A stretch of 64,000 nt of DNA, taken from assembly GCA_016712345.1 (NCBI GenBank), contig JADJRH010000011.1, positions 4,092,001-4,156,000 of the forward strand, read 5' to 3'. Shown here one piece after another: positions 53,998 through 62,213 of the stretch. Numbering within the stretch: position 1 is the stretch's first letter; each line of letters opens with the position of its first letter. The stretch is from Polyangiaceae bacterium. Its GTDB lineage: Bacteria; Myxococcota_A; Polyangia; Polyangiales; Polyangiaceae. The notes under the pieces were generated by a model. That model was not told where the DNA came from. It saw nothing but the letters and a program-made list of their open reading frames with translations, and did no database searches. A program made the position numbers and the translations under genes.

Positions 53998-54936
53998 ATG
54001 ACTGCCAAAACACCTGACACGCAGGGCGGCGCAAAAGTGCCGCAAAAAAAGCCGATTCGTCTCGCAAAAACCGATGGTCGCCTTCCGGCGGTGCAAAAGA
54101 TCGGTCACAGTTCGGCGCCGTGGGAAGACCTTTACCATTGGATTCTGACTCGAACGTGGCCGGAGTTTTTCGGCGTTGTCGCGTGCGCTTTTGTGTTGAT
54201 CAACTCGGCGTTCGCCCTTGCGTACATGGCCGTTCCGGGCGCGATCGCCAACCTGCCGCACGGGTCGTTTGAAGATGCGTTTTTTTTCAGCGTTCAGACT
54301 CTTGCCACCATTGGATATGGGGTGATGGCGCCTGCAACGCGCGTGGGGCATTTGCTGGTGACGTTGGAGGCGCTGACGGGGATGTTGTCGGTCGCATTAA
54401 TGACCGGCATCACGTTCGCCAAGTTCGCGCGGCCGACAGCGCGGGTTTTGTTTGCCGACAAGATCACGATCACCCCGCGCGCGGGCGTGCCACACTTGAT
54501 GTTTCGAGTGGCAAACTGGCGCGGTAATCAAATGATCGACGCGCAATTGCGGGTGATTGTGCTTGTGACGGAGACAACGCCGGAAGGCGAAACAATGCGT
54601 ATTCCGAACGAGGTGAAACTGGTCCGCGCGTCGACAATGTTGTTCACGATGACCTGGTTGCCCATGCACAAGATTGATGAGTCGAGCTTTTTTTTCGGCC
54701 CCGATGCGATCGCAAAACTCCGAGAAAAGAAGGCTGAAATTTACGTTTCGCTGACAGGCTACGACGAGACGATTGGGCAAACGGTACACGCGCGCAAAGC
54801 GTACAGTTTGGACGACATTGTTGAAAACGCTCGGTTTGCCGATGTTCTCTCGATCCTAGAAGATGGCACGAGGGTTGTGAACTACCACGACTTTCACGAA
54901 ACGGTGCCGATTGAGCCTGCGGGGAAACGAGAGTGA
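53998..54936 (+). CDS. Inward-rectifier-type (KirBac) potassium channel
   Basis: 312 residues. The slide helix region (WEDLYHWILTRTW) is followed by M1 (FFGVVACAFVLINSAFALAYM), the pore helix and selectivity filter TIGYG (104-108), and M2 (HLLVTLEALTGMLSVALMTGITFAKF). The cytoplasmic Kir domain follows: ARPTARVLFADKITITPR, LMFRVANWRGNQMIDAQLRV, VKLVRASTMLFTMTWLPMHKID, and SLTGYDETIGQTVHARKAY. All hallmarks of KirBac are present; it passes K+ across the inner membrane. It diverges from the alpha-2-macroglobulin gene and overlaps the next gene by 4 bases. Confidence 0.95.
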   Translation: MTAKTPDTQGGAKVPQKKPIRLAKTDGRLPAVQKIGHSSAPWEDLYHWILTRTWPEFFGVVACAFVLINSAFALAYMAVPGAIANLPHGSFEDAFFFSVQTLATIGYGVMAPATRVGHLLVTLEALTGMLSVALMTGITFAKFARPTARVLFADKITITPRAGVPHLMFRVANWRGNQMIDAQLRVIVLVTETTPEGETMRIPNEVKLVRASTMLFTMTWLPMHKIDESSFFFGPDAIAKLREKKAEIYVSLTGYDETIGQTVHARKAYSLDDIVENARFADVLSILEDGTRVVNYHDFHETVPIEPAGKRE

Positions 54937-55418
54937 GTACACTTGGGAAGCTCGTTGATAAGGCCGCTTTGGAGGCCGATGCAGGCGGGCGCGTGCGAGC
55001 CAGGGTGACGGTGCCCCTGAGCTGGTCGCAGCAACGTGTACTCATTGAAGTGACACTGCCGCGGGCGATGGAATGTGCGCGCTGCGACGGCGGGGGATGC
55101 GACGGTTGTGACCGCAGCGGAGCCTTGCGCGGGCCCAAGAAAGACCTCGAACGTGTGGTGCGGGTTCGATTGCCGAAAATGCTGGGCGACGGCGTGGCGA
55201 TGCGTCTCAGCGAGCCGTTTGGAAAGGGCGCGGTGATCACGCAATTGTGGCTTGAAGTGAGGCCCGGCGATGCGGCTTCACCTTCGGTGCGGCGGATCGG
55301 CGGCGGGGAACGAAAGCGCATTTTGCCAACGATGGTGTGGGCGATGACGGTGCTTGTGATTGTGGTGGGGGCGGCGCTCGCCGCGCTGACGTGGGCAACG
55401 GGTGGGTTTCGGCGTTGA
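54933..55418 (+). CDS. Small zinc-finger-like membrane protein coupled to Kir channel
   Basis: 161 residues starting with a GTG that overlaps the channel stop (GTGA). Residues about 25-110 show a DnaJ-C-like barrel strand (VRARVTVPLSWSQQRVLIEVTLP), a zinc-knuckle MECARCDGGGCDGCDRSG with two CxxC pairs, and a second strand set (VRVRLPKMLGDGVAMRLSEPFG). This resembles half of a DnaJ Cys-rich/CTD segment without any J domain. One C-terminal membrane helix (MVWAMTVLVIVVGAALAALTW) anchors it. Tight coupling to the channel hints at an assembly or regulatory partner, which is inference. Confidence 0.65.
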   Translation: MSTLGKLVDKAALEADAGGRVRARVTVPLSWSQQRVLIEVTLPRAMECARCDGGGCDGCDRSGALRGPKKDLERVVRVRLPKMLGDGVAMRLSEPFGKGAVITQLWLEVRPGDAASPSVRRIGGGERKRILPTMVWAMTVLVIVVGAALAALTWATGGFRR

Positions 55419-55466
55419 GCCGCGGCCACTTTGCAACGGACGAGAGGTCGTGTAGACCCGCGCGCG

Positions 55467-57557
55467 ATGACCACGGCCCAGAGTGATCTCCTGCTTGAGA
55501 TTGGTGTTGAAGAGCTGCCGGCTTCGTTTGTTGACGGCGCGTTGAAGGCGCTGCCGGAGCTGTTTAAGAAGCGTCTCGGTGAGCTGAGGCTTGCGTACAC
55601 AAGCTTGGAAGCGTTGGGTACACCTCGAAGGCTCGCGGTGATCGTGAAAGACATGGCGTTGTGGCAACCGGACCTGTCTGAAGACATGACCGGACCGCCC
55701 ACAAAAGCGGCTTTTAAAGACGGCGTACCCACCAAAGCGGCCGAGGCTTTTGCTCAGAAGTTGGGCGTGGCGGTCAGTGAACTGCGCCGCGTTGAAACGC
55801 CGAAGGGTGAATATCTGGTGGGGACGCGCAAAGAAAAAGGGCGCGCCGCGACCGAGTTGCTCCCGGAAATGCTCGCGTCGATTGTTCCAGCCATTCCGTT
55901 TCGAAAGTCAATGCGCTGGGGCGCGGGCGATGCCACGTTTGGCCGGCCGATCCAGTGGATTGTGGCGCTTCTCGGAGGTGACATCATCGACGTGAGCGTG
56001 GCCGGCGTGAAGAGCGGGCGTGAAACATTTGGCCACCGCTTTTTGGGCGCGCAGAACGGCCGAAGCGCAAAAGTGACAATCCCCAATGCAGGTGTGTACA
56101 CCGACACGCTGCGCGCCGCTCATGTGATTGTCGACCCGAAAGAGCGCGCGAAACTGATGGAAGAAAGGCTTCACGAAGCGGCAAAAGCAACAGGGGGCCA
56201 CCTGATTGAAGATGCGTTTTTGGTGGATGAAAACCTGTCGCTTGTGGAAGAGCCGCACGTTGTTACGGGTTCGTTTGCGGCTGAATATCTGGAGCTTCCC
56301 GAGCGCGTGATCTTGGAGGTGGCCAAGGGTCACCAGCGTTATTTCGGCGTTCGGTCGGCCGACAATAAGCTCTTAGCGAAGTACCTCTCGGTCGTGAATA
56401 CGGCCGAAAATGTGCCGAATATCGTTCGCGGCAACGACCGCGTGATGCGCGCGCGGCTCTCCGACGCTCAGTTTTTTTACCGCGAAGACTTGAAGATTCC
56501 GCTCGCGGATCGCCGCAAAAAACTCGACGGGATTGTGTTTCAAAAGCGGCTCGGGACCATGCTCGCGAAGGCCGAGCGTGTGGAGCGTTTGGCGCGTGAA
56601 CTGGGGCTTTTGCTGATGCTCCCCGAGCCCACGCTCATGGCGGCGGCGTCGGGTGCACACCTGGCCAAGTGCGACTTGGTATCGCTCATGGTGGGTGAAT
56701 TCCCTGAGTTGCAAGGGGAAATGGGCCGTGCGTACGCATTGGCTCAAGGCGTGAGCGCCGACGTGGCCGATGTGATTTTGACGCATTACCAGCCGAAAGG
56801 CGCCGGCGATGCGGTGGCGCCGACCGATGCGGGAGCGCTCGTGGCAATGGCCGACAGGCTCGACACGCTGGCGGGGTGTTTCGCGATCGGGCTTTCGCCC
56901 ACGGGCGCGGCCGATCCGTACGCGCTGCGACGCGCGTGTTTGGGTGTGCTTCGAACAATGTTGGACCGCGGGTTTGACTTGAAACTGTCGGACGCGTTTC
57001 ACGCGGCATACGACGGGTTTTCGATGAAGCTCGATCTGTCGCGCGATGCGCTCGCTCAAAAGCTCGGTGAGTTTTTTACCGAGCGGCTTCGCGGGCTGAT
57101 GAACGACAAGCTGCCAACCGACGTGGTGAACTCGACGCTGGCGGTGGCGGCGAATCGGCCGTTGGACGCGCGGGCGCGCGCGCAGGCGGTCCAGGAACTG
57201 GACGCCGCGACGCGCGCCCGGGTGGGCGAGGTGTTTAAGCGCGCAACGAACATTGCGAGCGGGGCGCCCGCGGGCGCGCCGGAGGCGCCGCCCGCGGGCG
57301 CCCACGCGAGCGAAACGCTTGTTTTTGAGAGTTTCGTTGGGATGAAAGAACGTTTGGAGCAGCTCACGCAGGGCGGCAAATACAGCGAAGCGTTCGGCGA
57401 AGTGGCCGGGTTTGCGCCGAAGCTTCACCAGTATTTCTTGGATGTGTTTGTGATGACCGATGACGTGGCCGTGCGCGAAAATAGGCTGCGTTTGATGCGG
57501 GCTATCTCCGAGACGTGTGGGACGTTGGCGCGGTTTGATTTGCTCGGAGAGGGCTAG
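55467..57557 (+). CDS. glyS: Glycyl-tRNA synthetase beta subunit
   Basis: The ATG at 55467 (MTTAQSDLLLEIGVEELPASFVDGALKAL) matches the family start; 696 residues. Signatures include RKSMRWGAGDATFGRPIQWIVALLGG, FGHRFLG, VILEVAKGHQRYFGV and DRVMRARLSDAQFFYREDL. A DALR-type anticodon-binding end follows (LMRAISETCGTLARFDLLGEG). An Ala/Pro/Gly insert (GAPAGAPEAPPAGAHA, about residue 600) is extra. The alpha subunit gene glyQ, usually adjacent, is not found upstream here: its place is taken by the Kir channel and zinc-finger gene. Confidence 0.96.
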   Translation: MTTAQSDLLLEIGVEELPASFVDGALKALPELFKKRLGELRLAYTSLEALGTPRRLAVIVKDMALWQPDLSEDMTGPPTKAAFKDGVPTKAAEAFAQKLGVAVSELRRVETPKGEYLVGTRKEKGRAATELLPEMLASIVPAIPFRKSMRWGAGDATFGRPIQWIVALLGGDIIDVSVAGVKSGRETFGHRFLGAQNGRSAKVTIPNAGVYTDTLRAAHVIVDPKERAKLMEERLHEAAKATGGHLIEDAFLVDENLSLVEEPHVVTGSFAAEYLELPERVILEVAKGHQRYFGVRSADNKLLAKYLSVVNTAENVPNIVRGNDRVMRARLSDAQFFYREDLKIPLADRRKKLDGIVFQKRLGTMLAKAERVERLARELGLLLMLPEPTLMAAASGAHLAKCDLVSLMVGEFPELQGEMGRAYALAQGVSADVADVILTHYQPKGAGDAVAPTDAGALVAMADRLDTLAGCFAIGLSPTGAADPYALRRACLGVLRTMLDRGFDLKLSDAFHAAYDGFSMKLDLSRDALAQKLGEFFTERLRGLMNDKLPTDVVNSTLAVAANRPLDARARAQAVQELDAATRARVGEVFKRATNIASGAPAGAPEAPPAGAHASETLVFESFVGMKERLEQLTQGGKYSEAFGEVAGFAPKLHQYFLDVFVMTDDVAVRENRLRLMRAISETCGTLARFDLLGEG

Positions 57558-57580
57558 GGCCGCCCCCTGAGCGAGTGAGG

Positions 57581-57669
57581 CCGTGTGTACGCAACGGATT
57601 TCTTGCGTACACACGGCTCGGTGCGCCTTGAAAGGAGGGCGGTTCTGTGTACACAACCGTTGTGTACAC
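57581..57669. terminator. Two GTGTACAC-based hairpins after glyS
   Basis: CCGTGTGTACGCAA (57581-57594) pairs exactly with 57603-57616 across an 8-base loop. GTGTACACAAC (57647-57657) pairs exactly with 57659-57669 around one base. They sit between the convergent ends of glyS and the anchor-L-like lipoprotein gene, so they may act as a bidirectional terminator. Inverted pairs of a genome-wide word used this way are known for uptake sequences in Neisseria. Confidence 0.6.
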
Positions 57670-57805
57670 GCGGCCGAGGCGAGCGATTTGGGGGCGGCGG
57701 GCGCGCGCGAGCGCGCCCGGGTTGGGGGCAGCTAAAAAGGCTTGAATGTGAGGGGATTTGGATCGCGAGGAGCGATCACACGGCGGGCAATCACTCGGCG
57801 GGCAA

Positions 57806-59128
57806 TCACTCGGGGACGATGTCGGTGCCGATGGTTACGCCCGGCTTGGCGATCCACTTGAAGTTGTCGAGCAGCGTGGTGGTGTCGAGAACGCCGTCGC
57901 CGGAGTCGTACACGGCGAGGTCGAGGACGATGTCGTTTTTGGCGTCTTCGATGGGCGCGGTGGTGCGGAGCCAGCCGGTGGCGCCGTGGTCTTGGCAGAA
58001 CGCGCACGAGTCAAAGCCGAAGCCGGTGCCGAGCAGTTCGAGATCGCCGAGCGGACAATCAAACGTTTTGCCACCCGCGGAGCAGGGATTGGGCGGGTTG
58101 CCATCACAGCCGCACACTTCGATAAAAGCGTTGTTGACGGAGACGGGGTTACCCATTTTGTCGAAGGCGATGTTGCCGTCGGTTTGGCCCATGGGGAACG
58201 GCGTGAGGAGTGCAACGAAGAAGTCGTTGAAGGTGCTGCACACGTAACCCGGCCACTCGAACGTGTAGAACTTGAAGTCGAACGAGAAGCCTTTGGCGTT
58301 GGAAGGCGGCTGAATGGTGAGGCGAATGCCCGTGGAGTCGTTGGGCGTGCCGGTGATGGTGCCGGGGCACGACGGCGACTCTTTGGGGAAGCCGACGGGG
58401 TGGCCGCATGTGTACCCTTTGGGGAAGCCCTGCACGTCTTTGTAACCGGGATCCGTGGGCTGGCGCGCGGTGCCGCTGGAGAGCGCGGCCATGCGTACAC
58501 CTTTTTGGGTGGTGACGTTGTAGCCGAACGCGGAAAGGATGCCGTGGCCGAGATGGAAGGCTTGGAGTTGACCTTGGGGCGGGGGTGAACCGTCGGCCAA
58601 AATCCACTCAGCGTTGACGAGGCCCCACTCCACGCCGTCGGGGGAGGTTTTGCAGAGTTCCATGGCGCGGGCGGCGGAGAACGGATCTTCGTCGTCGACG
58701 GCGAGATCGTTGTCGCAAAGAACGCTGTCGTCTTCGTCAATCTCGTTGTCGCAGTCCTCGTCGTAAGGCTCTTTGCCGGGATCGGTGGGCGTTTCGATCG
58801 CGTTGGGATTGCGGTTGGGATCGCAGTCTTCGCAGTCGCCCATCGCGGGGGTGTACCCATCACCGTCCACGTCGTCGTTGGGACCGCCGGGTGTACACGT
58901 GATGCCGCCGCCGGTGCCCGTTCCGGTGGGACCGCCGCCGATGCCGATGCCCCCGGAGCCGCCGTTGGACGTGCTTCCAGACGATCCGCCGCTGCCCGCC
59001 GTGCCGGTGGTGGTGCCGCCGGTGCCTTGACCGCCGGTGCCTGTGTTGACGGGGGAACAAGCAACTGCGGACGCGAGAAACAGAGCGGCGGGAGCAACCC
59101 ACAGGGAAAAAGAAAGCGTTCGTCGCAT
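57806..59128 (-). CDS. Choice-of-anchor-L-like surface lipoprotein
   Basis: The ATG at 59128 (MRRTLSFSLWVAP) has GAGG six bases before it. A lipoprotein signal (ASAVAC) and a 55-residue Gly/Thr/Ser linker lead to a calcium-binding MopE-like stretch (DDVDGDGYTPAMGDCEDCDPNRNPNA, DEDCDNEIDEDD). The main domain (GVRMAALSSGTARQ, SFDFKFYTFEWPGYVCSTFNDFFVALL, NIAFDKMGNPVSVNNAFIEVCGC) matches the choice-of-anchor L pattern. It ends with DIVLDLAVYDSGDGVLDTTTLLDNFKW. It is probably displayed on the outer membrane; ligand unknown. Confidence 0.8.
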   Translation of the reverse strand: MRRTLSFSLWVAPAALFLASAVACSPVNTGTGGQGTGGTTTGTAGSGGSSGSTSNGGSGGIGIGGGPTGTGTGGGITCTPGGPNDDVDGDGYTPAMGDCEDCDPNRNPNAIETPTDPGKEPYDEDCDNEIDEDDSVLCDNDLAVDDEDPFSAARAMELCKTSPDGVEWGLVNAEWILADGSPPPQGQLQAFHLGHGILSAFGYNVTTQKGVRMAALSSGTARQPTDPGYKDVQGFPKGYTCGHPVGFPKESPSCPGTITGTPNDSTGIRLTIQPPSNAKGFSFDFKFYTFEWPGYVCSTFNDFFVALLTPFPMGQTDGNIAFDKMGNPVSVNNAFIEVCGCDGNPPNPCSAGGKTFDCPLGDLELLGTGFGFDSCAFCQDHGATGWLRTTAPIEDAKNDIVLDLAVYDSGDGVLDTTTLLDNFKWIAKPGVTIGTDIVPE

Positions 59129-59162
59129 GGAGAACCTCACGAGGAGAGAAGAAGCCGGGGGT

Positions 59163-60806
59163 TTACGGGATGCAGATCTTTTGGGCGAGGCCGAAGTCTT
59201 GGCAGAAATATCCTTGTCGGCAGTCTGCCTGAACGTTGCACACGTCGAGGCAGACGGGCGCGTCCACCTGGAAAACGATGCCTTTTGTGCAGATGGATCC
59301 GGCGCTGCAATCGTTGGCGCCCGTGTCGCAGAATTGTGAGCAGTAGCCGTCGGGATAACCGGTGAGGAGATCGCTCAGGCACACCGGATCGTTCGAGTTG
59401 GCGAAACACTCGCTGTTGGAAGTGCAGGGTTGCCCCGTGGCTTTGGCGCCGGGTGTACACGCGGCGGTGGGCTGACAATCGATGTCGGCGCAATCGGCGA
59501 GGCCGTCGACATCGTTGTCTTGCAGGTCTTCGCACTTCTTTTCAGGGGCGACGATGCACACAAGGCTTGCGAGGCCGCGGTCCACACATTCGTAACCGGG
59601 GCGGCAATCGGCGCTGGTGGCGCACGCATCAAAGCAAACGTGATTGACGCTGACGGCTTTGCCCGTGACAGCCATGGGATCGGCGCAAATGCCGTCACCC
59701 GAACATTGCGGGCTCATGGGGTTGCAGAACTCGGAGCAATATCCGTCGAGGAAGCCTTGTTGAAAGCCGAGGCACACAGGATCGCTTCCGGCGACCGATT
59801 GGCAATCTGTGTGGCTGAAACACTGCGCGCCCGTGGGATCGAGGCCGGGCATGCACAAGAACGAGCCCACGCAACTCGGATCGTCGCAGTCGAGATACCC
59901 GTCGAAGTCGTCGTCAAATAGGTTGTCGCACTGGAAGTCGGACTCGGGGAACGGGATCTCCACGTTGAGCTGGAACCCGCCGAAATCGTTCACGGTCGTG
60001 CCGTCGACAACGATGTAATATTTTTGTCCCTGAACAATGGGCACCGACAGCACTTCGCTCGTGAAGTCACCGGGCCCAACATCATTTGCGCACGCGATCT
60101 CGGTGGCGCCGTCGTCGCAGGCCGTTCTCACAGAGATGGTGAAATCGGTGTTGCTGAAGCTCCAAAGCGTGATGGTCATGTCGACCGTTTCACCGGCGGT
60201 CAGCTCGTAAACGATCTCGGATCCGGCCGCGTCGGAGCAGGCCGACGAGAGCATTTGAGGCCGGCCGCTTGTGTCGCCCGACGTGAACGAGGGCAGCGTG
60301 ATGACCGAAGGCTGGCCGCACGAATCGACGCACTGAATTTGCGCGGCGCAGTCGGAGTCTTGGCAGTCGATGAGACCGTCCATGTCGTCGTCTTGCGCGT
60401 TGTTGCAGTTTTCAGGCGGCGTGCAGCCGGACGCGACGATGCCGCAGAAGGTGTTGCACTGAAGAAAGCCGCCGCTAAACCCAATTGATTCACAGGTTTT
60501 GCCGCCGAAGTCTTTGCCGTCGCACTGCTCGCCCGGATCGAGAACGAGGTTGCCGCACAGATCTTCAGTGGAGGTGGTGGTGCCGCTCGACGAGGACGTT
60601 GTGGAGCCGCCGCCGGTGCCTCCGGTGGAGCCTCCCGAACCCGCTGTCCCGCCGCCGGCCCCGCCGGTTCCGGTGGTGGTGGCCGAAGAAGTGGTGCCGC
60701 CGCCTTGGCCGCCCGCTCCGCCGGAGCCTCCGGTTCCAGCAACGGGTGTCGCGCACGCGACGAGGGTAAAAGCCGACAAAACCGCGGTGACGAGAGAAAG
60801 CCGCAT
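59163..60806 (-). CDS. Cys-rich MopE-like surface lipoprotein
   Basis: 547 residues. A signal (LSAFTLVAC) and a long Gly/Thr/Ser linker are followed by CGNLVLDPGEQCDGKDFGGKTC, a typical myxobacterial Cys block. DxDxDG loops follow (CNNAQDDDMDGLIDCQDSDC, DDDFDGYLDCDDPSC, QDNDVDGLADCADIDC), with a pre-peptidase-like beta domain between them (VYELTAGETVDMTITLWSFSNTDFTISV). Two similar Cys-rich modules close the protein (QCFSHTDC...GYCSEFC and PCTSNSEC...GYCSQFC). It lies just upstream of the anchor-L-like gene, so they may be an operon. Confidence 0.8.
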   Translation of the reverse strand: MRLSLVTAVLSAFTLVACATPVAGTGGSGGAGGQGGGTTSSATTTGTGGAGGGTAGSGGSTGGTGGGSTTSSSSGTTTSTEDLCGNLVLDPGEQCDGKDFGGKTCESIGFSGGFLQCNTFCGIVASGCTPPENCNNAQDDDMDGLIDCQDSDCAAQIQCVDSCGQPSVITLPSFTSGDTSGRPQMLSSACSDAAGSEIVYELTAGETVDMTITLWSFSNTDFTISVRTACDDGATEIACANDVGPGDFTSEVLSVPIVQGQKYYIVVDGTTVNDFGGFQLNVEIPFPESDFQCDNLFDDDFDGYLDCDDPSCVGSFLCMPGLDPTGAQCFSHTDCQSVAGSDPVCLGFQQGFLDGYCSEFCNPMSPQCSGDGICADPMAVTGKAVSVNHVCFDACATSADCRPGYECVDRGLASLVCIVAPEKKCEDLQDNDVDGLADCADIDCQPTAACTPGAKATGQPCTSNSECFANSNDPVCLSDLLTGYPDGYCSQFCDTGANDCSAGSICTKGIVFQVDAPVCLDVCNVQADCRQGYFCQDFGLAQKICIP

Positions 60807-60846
60807 CGTGGTGCCCCGAGCACAAAAGGTGGTTTACGGGAGAAAA

Positions 60847-60892
60847 GGAAGTTGCCGCCGTTTGGGGCGGCCGAGCAACGGTAGCAACTTCC
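60847..60892. promoter_or_regulatory. Leader hairpin upstream of the Cys-rich lipoprotein
   Basis: GGAAGTTGC (60847-60855) pairs with GCAACTTCC (60884-60892), extended by CCGTT/AACGG after a small bulge. It begins 41 bases upstream of the start at 60806, so it would lie in the 5' untranslated leader or promoter. Confidence 0.4.
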
Positions 60893-61073
60893 GGTGCAGC
60901 GCCCACGAGGAAACGTTCACGGCGGGCGACCGCGAGCGGAAAGACGTTTGGGAGCGGCGAGTTTCTGAAGTCTCGGCGACGCGGGGCGCGGGCGGCGAGC
61001 GGCCTGAAGGTCGGGCACCGATGTCGGTGTTTGCCATCTTGCGCCGCCGAGCCCGCCACTTCAGGATGCGGGC

Positions 61074-61475
61074 ATGATGTACCGCCAGGGTGTCCTCGCG
61101 ATTTTTGTGATCGCCGCGGGGCTGAGCAGCGGGGGCTGCGTGTCGGCCGACCAGCATCGATCGGCGTTGGCCGATTTGCAGCGCCTTCGCGTTGAAGCGT
61201 GGCAACGCAGTGTGGAAGCCGCGGCGCTGCGTTTGGCTTTGGATCGAGCCGCGGCCGAAAACGCGCAGCTGCGAGCGTACGGAGCGCAGGCATCGAGCGA
61301 CGCGGTGAACGCACTCGCAGCGCGTGTGGATGAAGTGTCGCGCAAGCAGGACGCGCTGACGGAGGCGGTGAAAGCGCAACCCGTGTGTACACCCGCTGGA
61401 ATGTTGCCGGCGGATGCGGCGGCGTCGCAGCCGAAATCGCGGAAGGTGACGGACCTTTTGTACAGCCGGTTTTAG
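61074..61475 (+). CDS. Small coiled-coil lipoprotein
   Basis: 133 residues. A lipoprotein signal (VLAIFVIAAGLSSGGC) is followed by an uninterrupted helix with heptad character (LADLQRLRVEAWQRSVEAA, LDRAAAENAQLRAYG, VNALAARVDEVSRKQDAL). A short Pro/Ser tail ends in VTDLLYSRF. It resembles small outer-membrane lipoproteins that link envelope layers, but no family is recognised. It diverges from the Cys-rich lipoprotein across about 270 bases. Confidence 0.65.
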   Translation: MMYRQGVLAIFVIAAGLSSGGCVSADQHRSALADLQRLRVEAWQRSVEAAALRLALDRAAAENAQLRAYGAQASSDAVNALAARVDEVSRKQDALTEAVKAQPVCTPAGMLPADAAASQPKSRKVTDLLYSRF

Positions 61476-61597
61476 GCGGCGTTTGCGTGGAGATTTGAAG
61501 CGGGAGTTGTTTGGTTTTCGTTTTTTGTTGGGCCGCACGGGAGCGGCGAGCACTGCCGAATCGGCGTGGCGGCGGGATTCGTCGTCAATCCTCGCAG

Positions 61598-61640
61598 CTA
61601 CGAAATCTTCGACGCTCCCTCGGGAATTGCAGCGCCATTG
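61598..61640 (-). pseudogene. Remnant of the 3' end of a second NifU-like gene
   Basis: Read on the minus strand, the last codons encode NGAAIPEGASKIS and a TAG stop, the same peptide as the end of the NifU-like gene at 61947. Six of the 13 codons differ, all synonymously (for example GAG/GAA, CCC/CCT, ATT/ATC). Upstream similarity ends where the 98-bp repeats begin. The pattern fits a diverged paralogue that has been lost except for its tail. Confidence 0.65.
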
Positions 61641-61652
61641 GGGGTTTGGGGC

Positions 61653-61848
61653 GCTCGGAGTGAGGCGCGAGCGCTCTCGCGGCCACACCGCGCTGCGGAA
61701 CTCGCTCGACGGCGCAAGCGCCGTCTCGCTCAAACAGTCCTCGCGCGGTCGCTCGGAGTGAGGCGCGAGCGCTCTCGCGGCCACACCGCGCTGCGGAACT
61801 CGCTCGACGGCGCAAGCGCCGTCTCGCTCAAACAGTCCTCGCGCGGTG
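61653..61848. repeat. Two tandem 98-bp repeats
   Basis: Units start at 61653 and 61751 and appear identical. Each includes GACGGCGC-AA-GCGCCGTC, a perfect hairpin. The inverse of the unit's beginning follows at 61861-61877, so the whole could fold on itself. No transposase is near; a non-autonomous element or recombination scar is possible. Confidence 0.85.
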
Positions 61849-61946
61849 GGCCGCTGCGCTCGCTCGCGCCTCACTCCTCGCTTAGTTCAGACGTGGAAGA
61901 ACGGCGGGGCCTCGCGATCGCTCGCACCGCTTTGACACTACCAACG

Positions 61947-62213
61947 CTACGAAATCTTCGAAGCGCCTTCAGGGATTGCAGCGCCGTTCGTCACGGTGAC
62001 GCGCGCCGAGGGCGCGACGGCGTGGATCGCAGGCTCGATGATGTTGGCAGCCGTGTACGGCCGACCGGGACAACCCGAACATGTGCCTGCGAGATGCAGC
62101 GACAGGCTGTCAGGGTCCACGGCGACAACGTACACCTCGCCGCCGTCGGCACGCACAAGAGGCGCTATCACCTCGCGGCAGATGCGCAAAAGCTGGTCGA
62201 TGGACGCGGGCAT
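61947..62213 (-). CDS. NifU C-terminal-domain-like Fe-S scaffold protein
   Basis: The ATG at 62213 gives 88 residues; the frame runs on to 62354 without family likeness. The NifU domain is plain: IDQLLRICREVIAPLVRADGGEVYVV, then CSGCPG with Cys45 and Cys48, then TAANIIEPAIHAVAPSARVTVTNG. Such proteins hold a transient iron-sulfur cluster on a dimer and pass it to apo-enzymes. No other Fe-S assembly gene is nearby. The C-terminal tail is duplicated as a remnant downstream. Confidence 0.85.
   Translation of the reverse strand: MPASIDQLLRICREVIAPLVRADGGEVYVVAVDPDSLSLHLAGTCSGCPGRPYTAANIIEPAIHAVAPSARVTVTNGAAIPEGASKIS

Larger units (their letters stand above)
61476..61946. other. 471-bp intergenic repeat region
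   Basis: No intact gene is seen; open frames through it are produced by the repeats. It contains a remnant of a NifU-like gene end (61598-61640), a 98-bp tandem duplication (61653-61848), and CGCTCGCGCCTCACTCC (61861-61877). The last is the exact inverse of the start of each repeat unit. Confidence 0.75.

Noticed and set aside
56373..57656. 427-codon minus-strand frame, Arg/His/Gln-rich
   Set aside because: Antisense to glyS with biased composition typical of shadow translation in GC-rich genes.
57581..57669. Possible CRISPR-like short repeats
   Set aside because: The repeats are inverted hairpins without regular spacers, and no cas genes are present.
57835..59097. 420-codon minus-strand frame, Ala/Pro/Ser/Thr-rich
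   Set aside because: It is an alternative frame of the anchor-L-like lipoprotein, which has a signal peptide and recognisable domain.
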